Assembly (NCBI RefSeq): GCF_001499965.1
Contig: NZ_LQIT01000023.1
Coordinates: forward strand, 124,001-188,000
DNA: 64,000 nt
From: Mycobacterium sp. GA-2829
Lineage (GTDB): Bacteria; Actinomycetota; Actinomycetes; Mycobacteriales; Mycobacteriaceae
Reading direction: 5' to 3'
Shown: positions 35,941-44,572 of the stretch, piece after piece
How the letters are laid out: each line of letters starts with the position of its first letter
Position numbering within the stretch: the stretch's first letter is position 1
Position numbers and translations under genes: made by a program
Notes under the pieces: model-generated
Seen by the model: only the letters and a program-made list of their open reading frames with translations
What the model was told of the DNA's origin: nothing
The model's database searches: none

Positions 35941-36009
35941 CCCCGTTGACTCTGCGTCCTGGGCGCCGTCCACTCGCACGTTTGCGCCGTCAGCGCAGAG
36001 TCAACGGGG
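35941..36009. repeat. Long intergenic inverted repeat between the DUF1989 gene and trmL
   Basis: Perfect 16-bp arms CCCCGTTGACTCTGCG (35941-35956) and its complement (35994-36009) enclose 37 nt. It starts 4 nt after one stop codon, and the second arm includes the stop codon of the convergent trmL. It may serve as a terminator for both. Confidence 0.8.
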
Positions 36010-36477
36010 TAAGGGGGCGGCTCCGGGGTACCCGTGCTGGCGCCACGCCTCGTACACCGCCACCGCCGCGGCGTTCGACAGGTTCAGTGACCGCCGGCCG
36101 GCCAACATCGGGATCCGCACCTGCGCGGTGACGTTCGGATCGGCCAGCGTCTCGGAGTCCAGCCCCGTCGGTTCGGGCCCGAACATCAGCACGTCACCCG
36201 GCCGGTAGGCGACCTCGGCGAACGACGCCGTCGCATGCGCGGTGAACGCGTAGACCGATGCGGGCAGGATCGCCCTCCACGCGGCAGGCAGATCGTCGTG
36301 CACGGTGACCGAGGCGAGGTCGTGGTAGTCCAGGCCGGCGCGGCGCAGCTTCGGTTCGGACATGTCGAACCCCAGCGGCCGCACCAGGTGCAGCTCGCAG
36401 CCGGTGCCCGCCACCATGCGGATGGCGTTGCCGGTGTTGGGCGCGATGCGCGGCGAGTAGAACAGCACCTTGAACAC
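36001..36477 (-). CDS. trmL: tRNA (cytidine/uridine(34)-2'-O)-methyltransferase TrmL (SPOUT family)
   Basis: This 158-residue SPOUT methyltransferase has the three family motifs: SPRIAPNTGNAIRM (motif 1), LMFGPEPTGLD (motif 2) and RIPMLAGRRSLNLSNAAAVAVYE (motif 3), which form the trefoil-knot SAM site. TrmL methylates the wobble ribose of tRNA-Leu. Orthology with Rv3366 is supported by position. The RSLNLS segment is characteristic, although proteins of this family in mycobacteria are often annotated only as SpoU-like. It is divergent from the methyltransferase gene by 17 nt. Confidence 0.87.
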   Translation of the reverse strand: MFKVLFYSPRIAPNTGNAIRMVAGTGCELHLVRPLGFDMSEPKLRRAGLDYHDLASVTVHDDLPAAWRAILPASVYAFTAHATASFAEVAYRPGDVLMFGPEPTGLDSETLADPNVTAQVRIPMLAGRRSLNLSNAAAVAVYEAWRQHGYPGAAPLPR

Positions 36478-36482
36478 ACCGG

Positions 36483-36488
36483 GATAAT
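36483..36488 (+). promoter_or_regulatory. GATAAT -10 of a predicted leaderless methyltransferase mRNA
   Basis: GATAAT at 36483-36488 lies 6 nt before the ATG at 36495. No -35 match is clear. The 17-nt gap to the divergent trmL start leaves no space for a normal 5' leader. Confidence 0.45.
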
Positions 36489-36494
36489 GCCAGC

Positions 36495-37100
36495 ATGGTC
36501 GAAACCAGCCTCTGGATGCAGAAGGTCAACGCCGACCCGGGACATTCGCAGTGGTACATCGAGCGGTTCCGGGCCCTGGCGCGCGCCGGTGAAGACCTGG
36601 TCGGCGAGGCCCGCCTCATCGACGCCATGGCACCGCGCGGCGCCCGCATCCTCGACGCCGGCTGCGGGCCGGGCCGGGTGGGCGGCTACCTCGCCGCCGC
36701 GGGGCACGACGTCGTCGGCGTCGACGTCGACCCGGCGCTGATCGAGGCGGCCGAACACGACCACCCCGGGCCGCGCTGGCTCGTCGGCGACCTCGCCGAA
36801 CTCGACCTGCCCGCCCGCGGCCTCGCCGAACCGTTCGATCTGATCGTCTCCGCGGGCAACGTCATGGCCTTCCTCGCGCCCAGCACCCGCGCCGAGGTGC
36901 TGCGCCGGCTGCGGGCCCACCTCAAGCCCGACGGACGCGCGGTCATCGGTTTCGGCGCCGGACGCGACTACGAATTCGGCGACTTCCTCGACGACGCAAC
37001 CCGTGCCGGCTTCGCCCCCGATCTGCTGTTGTCCACCTGGGATCTGCGGCCGTTCACCGACGGTTCGGACTTCCTCGTCGCGATCCTGCGGCCCGCCTAG
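36495..37100 (+). CDS. Class I SAM-dependent methyltransferase
   Basis: This 201-residue protein has motif I ILDAGCGPGRVGGYLAAAG, motif II acidic VVGVDVDP and a post-I GDLAELDLP. It is small, soluble and has no extra substrate-binding domain, so the acceptor cannot be guessed. It lies between trmL and the conservon. An imperfect hairpin at 37114-37144 (outer GATCAG/CTGATC, inner GCGCA/TGCGC) follows it and may terminate its transcript. Confidence 0.82.
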   Translation: MVETSLWMQKVNADPGHSQWYIERFRALARAGEDLVGEARLIDAMAPRGARILDAGCGPGRVGGYLAAAGHDVVGVDVDPALIEAAEHDHPGPRWLVGDLAELDLPARGLAEPFDLIVSAGNVMAFLAPSTRAEVLRRLRAHLKPDGRAVIGFGAGRDYEFGDFLDDATRAGFAPDLLLSTWDLRPFTDGSDFLVAILRPA

Positions 37101-37293
37101 CTGGGCTTTGCTCGATCAGCGCACGACTGCGCATCGGTCTGATCACGAACTCTGCCTGTTCAGTGAGAATTGTGGAAACCCCAGCTCACGGCTGTCATAC
37201 TCGTCGAATTGCCAGGCGTACCAGGCGCGATCCCGCGCCCGCAAACAGGTGCGAACAGCAGGAAACCTCCATGAATGACGCTTCAGTACTGAC

Positions 37294-39831
37294 ATGCGGA
37301 TACGGGGCCGGTCGCGCGGCCCGGCGCCGGTGACCGCGCCGACCAAACGACCGTCGCGCTGGTCTCCGGCGAACTGGCCGGTCCGGTGGAAAGTGCTCGC
37401 GATCGTGCTGGTGCCACTGGTGCTGGCCGGAACCTTCGGCGGCCTTCACATCTCGGGCAATCTGGACCGCGCGAGCGACCTCCGGCTGGCTGCCGAACGT
37501 GCCGAGCTGATCCCGGACATCAACGGCTACATGGCCGCCCTGGAGAACGCGGTCGTCGCCGCGACCGAGGGGCAGGACACCCAGTCCGCGCTGGCCGCCT
37601 ACGACACCGACAAGGCCGCGCTGCGGCAGACACTGGACAACACCGACGTCATCCCCGACGTCCGGCTCGCGGTCACCACGCTGCTCGACTACGGCCAGGA
37701 TCTGGTCAACAAGGTCATGGCCAACACCATCGATCTGCGCCAGCGTGTCATCACCTATGCGCCGTTGCTGTTGACCGCCGAGACCGCGATCACCGGCTCC
37801 GCGCGCGGTGACGATCCGGACGTGCAGATGCGCGCCGAGGCCCTGTCCCGGGCGATCGGCGCACGCGGTCAGATGGCGCTGCAGCACATGCTGGTCACCC
37901 GCGGCGGCGACCTGCCCGAACCCGAACTCCGCACCGCGATGAACACGGTGGCCGGTACCGAACCGTCGACGGTCAACGGGATGGCCGAACTGCTCGGCGG
38001 GGCGTCCCCGCAGGCCAACACCCTGCGTACCGAGATGTTCACGCGCATGTCGATGATGAGCGATCCCGCGGTGCCGCTGCCCGGCAATCCCGAGCTGCTG
38101 CGCTCCCAGGCCGTCACCGCCGACATCGCCGAGCAGCTGATCGACGAGACCACCGAGGCCATCCCGGCCGCGGTGACCAGCGCCGCCGACGCCGAACGGT
38201 CCGCCGCGATCCGCGACGCCGTGCTGGTGCTGCTGGCGTTCGTCGCCGCGCTCGTGCTGGTGCTGCTGGTCGCTCGCTCGCTGGTGCGACCGCTGCGCCG
38301 GCTGCGCGACAGCGCCCTCAAAGTCGCCCACGAAGATCTGCCCGACGAACTCGACCGCGTCCGCGGCGGCGAGGACCCCGGCCCGGTCACCCCGATCCCG
38401 GTGCACACCACCGAGGAGGTCGGGCAGGTCGCCCACGCCGTCGACGAACTGCACGAACAGGCGGTGTTCCTCGCCGGTGAGCAGGCCCGGCTGCAGCTGC
38501 AGATCAGCGACATGTTCGAGACGCTGTCGCGGCGCAGCCGGTCGCTGGTCGACCAGCAGCTGGCGCTGATCGACCGGCTGGAGCGCGACGAGGACGATCC
38601 CGAGCGGTTGCAGAGCCTGTTCCGTCTCGACCACCTCGCCGCCCGGATGCGCCGCAACGGCGCCAACCTGCTGGTGCTGTCCGGGGCGGCGATCCCGCGC
38701 GATCAGGCCGACCCGGTGCCGGTCGCGACGCTGATCAACGCCGCCGCCTCCGAGGTGGAGGACTACGCGCGGGTGGTGACGGCCGCGGTCCCCGACAGCC
38801 GCATCGTCGGCTCCGCGGCGGGCGATCTGGTGCACCTGCTCGCCGAACTGCTCGACAACGCGCTGCGGTACTCCCCGCCGACCACCCAGGTGCGGGTGTC
38901 GGCCGTGCACACCGGCAACGGCGGCCTGGTCATCGAGGTCGGCGACACCGGGCTCGGGATGGCCGAGGCGGATCTGCGGATCACCAACGCCCGTCTGCAG
39001 TCCGGCGGTGAGGTCACCCCGTACACCGCCCGACACATGGGTCTGTTCGTGGTGGGCCGGCTGGCCGCGCAGCACGGGTTCGTCGTCCGGCTGCGCAGCA
39101 CCGTCGTCGACGAGCCCAGCTCCGGGACCACCGCCGGGGTGTACGTGCCCGCGGAACTGCTCGCCCACGCCGAGACCCCGCAGCGGACGTACGCGCCGCC
39201 CACGCCCGTCGTCACCCCGCCGCGCGAACCCGAACCGGTCGCGCTCACCGAACCCACCGGCCCCGCCGAGCTCGGCGCCGGGTTGCCGCAACGCGTTCGC
39301 GGGGCCAGCGGCATCACCGGCACCGCGGACGCACAGACCGATCCGCGCATGCCGGTCAGCACACCGTCGGACACGTCGGCGTTCTTCGCCCCGCGCGACA
39401 CCCCGCCACGCACACCTGAACCCGCGCCCGCGGCCGCCGACGACGCGATCTACCAGTCGATGCTGTCGGAGTGGCTGGTCGACCCGACCGAGCTGGGCAG
39501 AAGCGCCGACCTGGACTGGAAGTCGGTGTGGGATCACGGGTGGTCGGCGGCCGCCGCGGCGGACGAGGCCCCGGTGCGGGAACGGACCGACGAGGGCCTG
39601 CCCGTCCGCGATCCGGGCGCGCGCCTGGTGCCCGGCAGCGGCGGCCGGCGTAATGGCGGCGCGCATCACCGCAGCGACGACGAGGATGAGCCGGTAGCAT
39701 CGGCGGCTGGGTCCGACGCACCTCCGCGCCGCGATCCCGAGGCCATCCGGGCCAGCATGAGCAGCCACTTCGGTGGGGTGCACGCGGCCCGCGCCCAGTC
39801 CCGAGAAGCCAGAGGAACCGATCCCGAATGA
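37294..39831 (+). CDS. Sensor histidine kinase-like ATPase of the conservon (CvnA, Rv3365c-like)
   Basis: This 845-residue membrane sensor has a transmembrane segment at about 33-52, an extracytoplasmic helical domain of about 260 residues (nitrate-sensor-like), a second transmembrane segment near 308-328, a HAMP-like linker ([19 protein letters not shown]), a dimerisation region with DLAARMRR-type helices and a HATPase domain ([34 protein letters not shown]). A disordered Pro/Ala-rich C-terminal tail follows. The autophosphorylation His is not in a standard HisKA box. It is the first gene of the CvnA-B-C-D operon. The signal is unknown. Confidence 0.85.
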   Translation: MRIRGRSRGPAPVTAPTKRPSRWSPANWPVRWKVLAIVLVPLVLAGTFGGLHISGNLDRASDLRLAAERAELIPDINGYMAALENAVVAATEGQDTQSALAAYDTDKAALRQTLDNTDVIPDVRLAVTTLLDYGQDLVNKVMANTIDLRQRVITYAPLLLTAETAITGSARGDDPDVQMRAEALSRAIGARGQMALQHMLVTRGGDLPEPELRTAMNTVAGTEPSTVNGMAELLGGASPQANTLRTEMFTRMSMMSDPAVPLPGNPELLRSQAVTADIAEQLIDETTEAIPAAVTSAADAERSAAIRDAVLVLLAFVAALVLVLLVARSLVRPLRRLRDSALKVAHEDLPDELDRVRGGEDPGPVTPIPVHTTEEVGQVAHAVDELHEQAVFLAGEQARLQLQISDMFETLSRRSRSLVDQQLALIDRLERDEDDPERLQSLFRLDHLAARMRRNGANLLVLSGAAIPRDQADPVPVATLINAAASEVEDYARVVTAAVPDSRIVGSAAGDLVHLLAELLDNALRYSPPTTQVRVSAVHTGNGGLVIEVGDTGLGMAEADLRITNARLQSGGEVTPYTARHMGLFVVGRLAAQHGFVVRLRSTVVDEPSSGTTAGVYVPAELLAHAETPQRTYAPPTPVVTPPREPEPVALTEPTGPAELGAGLPQRVRGASGITGTADAQTDPRMPVSTPSDTSAFFAPRDTPPRTPEPAPAAADDAIYQSMLSEWLVDPTELGRSADLDWKSVWDHGWSAAAAADEAPVRERTDEGLPVRDPGARLVPGSGGRRNGGAHHRSDDEDEPVASAAGSDAPPRRDPEAIRASMSSHFGGVHAARAQSREARGTDPE

Positions 39832-40235
39832 CCCGCTCTTCGCAACGCGAATCGCTCGACTGGCTGGTCTCCCGGTTCGCCCGCGAAGTGTCGGGTGTCA
39901 CCCATGCGGTGTTGGTGTCCGCCGACGGTCTGTTGATGGCCGCCAGCGAACACATGCCGGTGGAACGGGCCGACCAGCTTGCCGCCGTCGCCTCCGGTCT
40001 GGCGAGCCTGGCCACCGGCGCGGCCCAGCTGTTCGAGGGCGGCCACGTGCTGCAATCCGTCGTCGAGATGGAGAACGGGTATCTGCTGCTGATGCGCGTC
40101 GGCGACGGATCCAATCTGGCGACGCTGGCCAGCCGGTCCTGCGACATCGGGCAGATCGGTTACGAGATGGCGATCCTGGTCGAGCGTGTGGGCAACGTCG
40201 TGCAGGCCCAGCGCCGCGCCCCGCAGCACTCGTGA
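39828..40235 (+). CDS. Roadblock/LC7 domain protein (CvnB, Rv3364c-like)
   Basis: This 135-residue Roadblock/LC7 protein has [20 protein letters not shown], then a [16 protein letters not shown] helix and a central sheet ending [17 protein letters not shown]. In conservons this protein acts as a partner or regulator of the small GTPase. Its ATG overlaps the sensor gene by 4 nt, so translation is coupled. It matches Rv3364c in size and position. Confidence 0.92.
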   Translation: MTRSSQRESLDWLVSRFAREVSGVTHAVLVSADGLLMAASEHMPVERADQLAAVASGLASLATGAAQLFEGGHVLQSVVEMENGYLLLMRVGDGSNLATLASRSCDIGQIGYEMAILVERVGNVVQAQRRAPQHS

Positions 40236-40242
40236 GCATGCC

Positions 40243-40608
40243 GTGGACGACCCGTACGGCGCCGCAGAACCCAGCCTGGTCCGGCCCTACACGCTGACCG
40301 CCGGTCGGACCGAAGCCCGGGTCTACCTGCCGCTGGAAGCCCGGATCGAGACGCTCACCGCGGTGCGGCCGCCGCGCTGGCCGGCCGGTGATGTGCGGGG
40401 CGAGATCCTGGCGCTGTGCGGTGCGCGCCCCTCTGTGGCGGAAATCGCGGCACGTTTGTCGGTCCCGCTCGGCGTGGCGCGCGTGCTTGTGGGGGACCTG
40501 GTGACGCAGGGTTGTCTACGGGTGCACGCCACCCTCGACGATTCGGCGGACATCGACGAACGTCGCGAACTCATAGGAAGGACGCTGCGTGGCCTACGAG
40601 CACTCTGA
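40243..40608 (+). CDS. DUF742 protein (CvnC, Rv3363c-like)
   Basis: This 121-residue protein has the DUF742 start RPYTLTAGRT, a middle ILALCGARPSVAEIAARLSVPLGVARVLVGDLV region that reads as a winged helix-turn-helix, and a C-terminal helix. It is the third conservon component. The GTG at 40243 is the only start that keeps the conserved N-terminus without running into cvnB. Its 3' end overlaps the GTPase gene by 20 nt. Confidence 0.88.
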   Translation: MDDPYGAAEPSLVRPYTLTAGRTEARVYLPLEARIETLTAVRPPRWPAGDVRGEILALCGARPSVAEIAARLSVPLGVARVLVGDLVTQGCLRVHATLDDSADIDERRELIGRTLRGLRAL

Positions 40609-41170
40609 CAGGCGTCGGCCGAGCGCGACGAAGATCGTCGTCTCCGGCGGCTTCGGCGCAGGCAAGACGACGTTCGTGGGCGCCGTGTCGGAGATCATGC
40701 CGCTGCGCACCGAAGCGCTGGTGACCAACGCCTCGACGGGGGTCGACGCGCTGTCGGGCACGCCGGACAAGCGCACCACCACCGTGGCGATGGACTTCGG
40801 GCGGATCACGCTGGCCGACGATCTGGTGCTGTACCTGTTCGGCACACCGGGTCAGCGCCGGTTCTGGTTCATGTGGGACGACCTGGTGCGCGGGGCGATC
40901 GGCGCGATCATCCTCGTCGACGTGCGTCGCCTGCAGGACAGTTTCGCCGCGGTCGACTTCTTCGAGGCCCGAAAGCTGCCGTTCCTCGTGGCGGTCAACG
41001 AGTTCGACGGTGCGCCACGGCATCCCACCCAGGCCGTGCGCAAGGCCCTGGCGCTGCCCGACCACATCCCGGTGATCACCGTCGACGCGCGCAGTCGTGA
41101 ATCCGCCAAGGCCGCGCTGATCGCGATCACCGAGTACTCGCTGCACAGCCTGTCGGCGCTCCCGGGCTGA
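40589..41170 (+). CDS. Ras-like GTPase (CvnD, Rv3362c-like)
   Basis: This 193-residue GTPase has the P-loop SGGFGAGKTT at residues 19-28, the switch II region LFGTPGQRRF and a G4 motif that reads NEFDG instead of NKxD, as is usual for this bacterial MglA-like family. It is the effector of the conservon, toggled by the Roadblock protein. The GTG at 40589 follows AGGAAGG. It lies 1 nt upstream of mfpA, whose product is reported to act with the linked MfpB GTPase, so this gene is the likely mfpB. Confidence 0.92.
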   Translation: MAYEHSDRRRPSATKIVVSGGFGAGKTTFVGAVSEIMPLRTEALVTNASTGVDALSGTPDKRTTTVAMDFGRITLADDLVLYLFGTPGQRRFWFMWDDLVRGAIGAIILVDVRRLQDSFAAVDFFEARKLPFLVAVNEFDGAPRHPTQAVRKALALPDHIPVITVDARSRESAKAALIAITEYSLHSLSALPG

Positions 41171-41171
41171 C

Positions 41172-41723
41172 GTGGCCGAGTGGAGCGATGAGGAGTTCGT
41201 CGGCCGCGACTTCCGCGACGAGGATCTGAGCCGGCTGCGCACCGAACGCGTGGTGTTCGACGACTGCGACTTCAGCGGGGTCGACATGTCGGAGTCCGAG
41301 CACGTCGGCTCGGCGTTCCGGAACTGCACCTTCCGGCGGGCAACGTTGTGGCACAGCACCTTTCGTCACTGCAGCATGCTGGGGTCGGTGTTCACGGAGA
41401 CCCGGCTGCGGCCGGTGACACTGGTCGAGGTCGACCTGACGCTCGCGGTGCTCGGCGGGTGCGATCTGCGGCGCGTCGAACTGTCCGACTGCCGGTTGCG
41501 TGAGGCCAACCTGGTCGGCGCCGATCTCCGCGAGGCGGTGCTGCGGCGCGCCGATCTGCAGGGCGCGCGCATCCAGGACGCCCGACTCGAGAAGGCCGAT
41601 CTGCGGGGTGCGCGCATCGATCCGACGCTGTGGACCACCGCCAAGGTGCGCGGCGCGCGGATCGACATCGACCAGGCGCTGGCCTATGCCGCCGCGCACG
41701 GACTCGACGTGCACGGCGGCTGA
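41172..41723 (+). CDS. mfpA: Pentapeptide-repeat DNA-mimic protein MfpA
   Basis: This 183-residue right-handed quadrilateral beta-helix protein has successive A(D/N)LXX-like pentapeptides (for example ADLREAVLRRADLQGARIQD). Length and pattern match M. tuberculosis MfpA, including NCTFRRATLWHSTF, CSMLGSVF and the DQALAYAAAHGL end. MfpA mimics DNA, binds gyrase and reduces fluoroquinolone susceptibility. It is the last gene of the conservon operon and begins 1 nt after the GTPase gene, which suggests that its level or action is tied to the conservon signal. Confidence 0.94.
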   Translation: MAEWSDEEFVGRDFRDEDLSRLRTERVVFDDCDFSGVDMSESEHVGSAFRNCTFRRATLWHSTFRHCSMLGSVFTETRLRPVTLVEVDLTLAVLGGCDLRRVELSDCRLREANLVGADLREAVLRRADLQGARIQDARLEKADLRGARIDPTLWTTAKVRGARIDIDQALAYAAAHGLDVHGG

Positions 41724-41726
41724 GGA

Positions 41727-42080
41727 TCACCGGCGTCCGCCCCCACCACGCCGCCCGCCACCCGGAAGGTTGTTGTCGGGCCTTGCGCCTGGATTACCGG
41801 GGCGGCCGACGTCGAAATCGGGGGCGTCGACGTCGAGAAGAATGTCGACGCCCCAGTCGTCGCAGTAATAGTCGTACTCGCACGGGTAGGGGTAGTACGT
41901 ACCCGTGGTGCCGCCCGCGCCCCCGCCGGTGTTCGAGCCGCGAACGTCACCCTGCGCGCACACGGTCACTCCGTTGGCGTTCGTGCAATCCGCCGCCGCC
42001 GGTGGGGTAGATGTCAGCGCGGCCAGTGGGAGGAGGGTGCCGGCGGACGCTGCGGCCAGCCAGCGCTGCGACGAGCGCAT
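41727..42080 (-). CDS. Small secreted Cys-containing protein, paralogue A, function unknown
   Basis: This 117-residue protein has a signal peptide ending near AAA-DC at residue 31. The mature part has two Cys pairs: DCTNANGVTVCAQG and a YPYPCEYDYYCDDW motif. A Gly/Arg/Pro-rich tail follows (GGGRRGGGGRR). The 42473-42838 gene encodes a paralogue with the same four Cys. It is the last of three short minus-strand genes and ends 3 nt from convergent mfpA. I do not recognise the family; two disulfides and surface or secreted location are inferred. Confidence 0.78.
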   Translation of the reverse strand: MRSSQRWLAAASAGTLLPLAALTSTPPAAADCTNANGVTVCAQGDVRGSNTGGGAGGTTGTYYPYPCEYDYYCDDWGVDILLDVDAPDFDVGRPGNPGARPDNNLPGGGRRGGGGRR

Positions 42081-42089
42081 GTTCGGCGA

Positions 42090-42446
42090 TCAGTTTGCGT
42101 CGCAACGATTACGGAAATCGACCATCGGCTGCCGGATGCCTTGGAGGTCCGTCTTCACCTGAGGGTTCGCGGTGGCGTATTCGGCGACGCGCACCCGCAC
42201 CTCTTCCTTCGGTAGCCCCTTGAGGCTCGTGAAGAACGCGTTGACGTCCGGATGGGTGAACAGATAGGCCGATGTGGCCGCGGTGACGCCGGAGGAGACC
42301 CCCGACAGATCCGCTGCCGTGCAGTTCGGTGGCGGTGGGGGAGGCGGGGGTTGTGCCGCAGCGGTGGCGCCACCCCCAACGAGCGCTGCGCACATCGCGG
42401 CACCGACGGCGATCGAACCGCCGAAGGCGCGGAGTGTCCTTGTCAT
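42090..42446 (-). CDS. Haemophore-related haem-binding secreted protein
   Basis: This 118-residue protein has a signal peptide (residues 1-31, ending ATAAA-Q), a poly-Pro stretch of eight, then one Cys, a helical domain (ATSAYLFTHPDVNAFFTSLKGL) and a C-terminal Cys (DFRNRCDAN). This is the pattern of the mycobacterial haemophore family (Rv0203-like), with the HPDVNAFF motif and the framing Cys pair. Such proteins bind haem outside the cell for uptake. The ATG at 42446 has AAAGGAG at a good distance. It sits between two copies of a different small secreted protein (gaps of 9 and 26 nt), probably as one operon. Confidence 0.82.
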   Translation of the reverse strand: MTRTLRAFGGSIAVGAAMCAALVGGGATAAAQPPPPPPPPNCTAADLSGVSSGVTAATSAYLFTHPDVNAFFTSLKGLPKEEVRVRVAEYATANPQVKTDLQGIRQPMVDFRNRCDAN

Positions 42447-42472
42447 GTCACTCCTTTCATAGGGGCCGGGTC

Positions 42473-42838
42473 TCATCGCCCGCCTCCGATTCCGCCGCCA
42501 CCACCGGGGCGGTTGCCCGGGCGGCCGGGCCGGCCGAAGTCCGGTCTGTCGGGCCGGTCGCCGGAGTCGGGCGGCCGGACGTTGTCGTTGTCGTTGTCGT
42601 AGTCGAAGACCACCGAGACCCCGTCATTGCAGAGGTAGTCGTCCTCACACGGGTACGGGTACCACAGCTCCTGTTCGACGGGACCGGTGTCAGCGGTGCG
42701 GATCACGTTCTGACACATCGTGATTCCGTCGGTCTCGGTGCAGTCGGCGGAGGCGGACGGGGGTCCCGCCACAAGACTTGCCGACAGGATGGTCACCACC
42801 CCGGCACCAGTAGCCGCACAGCGTCGCAGAATTCGCAT
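42473..42838 (-). CDS. Small secreted Cys-containing protein, paralogue B, function unknown
   Basis: This 121-residue protein has a signal peptide ending SASA-DC near residue 32, the same two Cys pairs as its neighbour paralogue (DCTETDGITMC, YPYPCEDDYLCND), an Asp/Asn-rich acidic stretch and a Gly/Arg/Pro-rich C-terminal tail. It is the first gene of the three-gene run, with GGAGAGG ahead of its ATG. The paralogues share the spacing of Cys but differ in charge: this one is more acidic. Function unknown; linkage to haem binding rests only on the neighbour gene. Confidence 0.78.
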   Translation of the reverse strand: MRILRRCAATGAGVVTILSASLVAGPPSASADCTETDGITMCQNVIRTADTGPVEQELWYPYPCEDDYLCNDGVSVVFDYDNDNDNVRPPDSGDRPDRPDFGRPGRPGNRPGGGGGIGGGR

Positions 42839-43002
42839 GGCCGGTCCTCTCCATTGAAGACGCCCTACTGTCGGCAGCTTACGTCCGCGTGGATTCGATG
42901 GCGGCGAATCTTGCGGTCCGGAACGCCACTACTTGCGTCCGCAACGGTCCCTGGTCATCTCGTGCTTCACCAGCGAATACTGGGGCGGTCGAGGAGGTGG
43001 CC

Positions 43003-44454
43003 ATGACCGAGAGCTGCGATCTGTGCATCGTCGGCGCCGGTATCGCGGGTCTCAACGCCCTGTTCGCGGCGAGCCGGCATCTCGGACCCGATCAGCGCAT
43101 CATCCTCGTCGACCGCAGATCCCGCGTCGGCGGTATGTGGGTCGACACGTATCCCTATGTGCGCCTGCATCAACCGCATGGGATGTTCACCGCGGGCGAC
43201 ATCGCGTGGACGCTGGGCCGGGAACGGTCCTACCTCGCGACGAAGGACGAGGTGCTCGACCACCTGCAGTACTGCCTCGACGAGATCCGTACCCGGGTGA
43301 AGGTCGACGAGTACTTCGGGTGGGAGATGACGGGCGACCAGGAAGTCGGCGGCCGGGTGTCGGTGAAATGCCGGTCGGCAGCGGGGGAGGCGCTCGAGAT
43401 CGATGCAGGCAAGCTCGTGAAGGCCTACGGGTTCCGCATCACCCCCAACGATCCACTGCCCACCTCGAGCGAGCGTGTGCGCTCGGTGTCACCGGATCAC
43501 TGCGATGTGCGCGCCGGTGACATCGGGAACAGCGACAGCCCCGTGTGGGTGATCGGCGGTGGGAAGACCGCGATGGACACCGCGCACGCCCTGATCACGC
43601 ATCGCCCCGGGCGCGAGGTGAACCTCGTCGCGGGCGGCGGCACGTTCTTCAATTGCCGCGACAAGTTCTTCCCCGGCGGCGCCCGTCGCTGGTTCGGAGG
43701 CACTCCGGTCACCAGCTTCGCGACGGAGACGTCCCGCCGGTTCGACGGGACGAACGAGGACGACGTGTGGCGGTGGCACCGCGACCGGTGGGGCACCTGG
43801 CTCACCCCCGACACCAACAACTTCGTCCTGGGCGTGCTGTCCGACGACGAATGCCACACCATCACAAGGGGTTTGCACTCTGTGCACATGGACTACTTCG
43901 CCGACGTGGTCGACCGTGACGGCGGCGCGGAGATGGTGCTGCGCAGCGGTGCCCGGCTGCCGGTCACGCCCGGGAGCTGGATCGTGAACTGTACGGGGTA
44001 CGTCACTCATCGGGAGGATCCCTACGAACCGTACATGTCGGCGGGCGGTTCGGTGGTGTCGATCCAGGTCCGTTCGGCGACACTGCATCTGAGCTCGTAC
44101 ATGGGCTACTTCATGACACACATGCTGCTGTCGGGACGGCTGCCGGAGACCCCGCTCTACGAACTCGACGTCCAGGCGCTGCAGCCCAAGTCGCGGACGG
44201 TGTTCCCCTACGCGTTGCTGACCCTTGCGCAGTACAACATCGGGCTCATGGCCGACGCGCTGCCGACGAAGGTGTTCGCCGAGTGCGGCCTCGACTTCGA
44301 CCGCTGGTATCCGCTGCCGCGCCGGATGATGAACACGGCCCGGTTCATGGTGACCCATCGGCGAGAGCGCGAGCACCAGCGCCAGGCGTTGGACGCCGTA
44401 CGGGAGCGGTTCGACATCCGATGCGGCCCGTTGGATCACGCTGTAGTCACGTAG
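43003..44454 (+). CDS. FAD-dependent NAD(P)-binding monooxygenase-like protein
   Basis: This 483-residue flavoprotein starts with the FAD Rossmann motif IVGAGIAGLNAL (residues 9-20). A second dinucleotide site VWVIGGGKTAMDTA lies in the middle, and an NCTGYVTHRED segment resembles the usual post-Rossmann ATG motif. It looks like the class B monooxygenase/lysine or ornithine N-hydroxylase superfamily, but the BVMO fingerprint is not evident. The ATG at 43003 has GAGGAGG upstream. It is divergent from the secreted-protein operon and 118 nt upstream of the transglutaminase gene. The substrate is unknown. Confidence 0.75.
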   Translation: MTESCDLCIVGAGIAGLNALFAASRHLGPDQRIILVDRRSRVGGMWVDTYPYVRLHQPHGMFTAGDIAWTLGRERSYLATKDEVLDHLQYCLDEIRTRVKVDEYFGWEMTGDQEVGGRVSVKCRSAAGEALEIDAGKLVKAYGFRITPNDPLPTSSERVRSVSPDHCDVRAGDIGNSDSPVWVIGGGKTAMDTAHALITHRPGREVNLVAGGGTFFNCRDKFFPGGARRWFGGTPVTSFATETSRRFDGTNEDDVWRWHRDRWGTWLTPDTNNFVLGVLSDDECHTITRGLHSVHMDYFADVVDRDGGAEMVLRSGARLPVTPGSWIVNCTGYVTHREDPYEPYMSAGGSVVSIQVRSATLHLSSYMGYFMTHMLLSGRLPETPLYELDVQALQPKSRTVFPYALLTLAQYNIGLMADALPTKVFAECGLDFDRWYPLPRRMMNTARFMVTHRREREHQRQALDAVRERFDIRCGPLDHAVVT

Positions 44455-44572
44455 CGCTGGTCGAACACGGTTTCGATCAAATACCGCCACGGCGGACACA
44501 TGTGTAATTCGGCGGGCTCGTGCTGCGGTGACCGGCGATCCCGACAAGACTGTGCCGATGTCCCGCGACACC

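Noticed and set aside
35941..36009. Inverted repeat as a transposon end
   Set aside because: There is no transposase, no target duplication and no partner copy of the arm in the window. Its position between convergent stops fits a terminator better.
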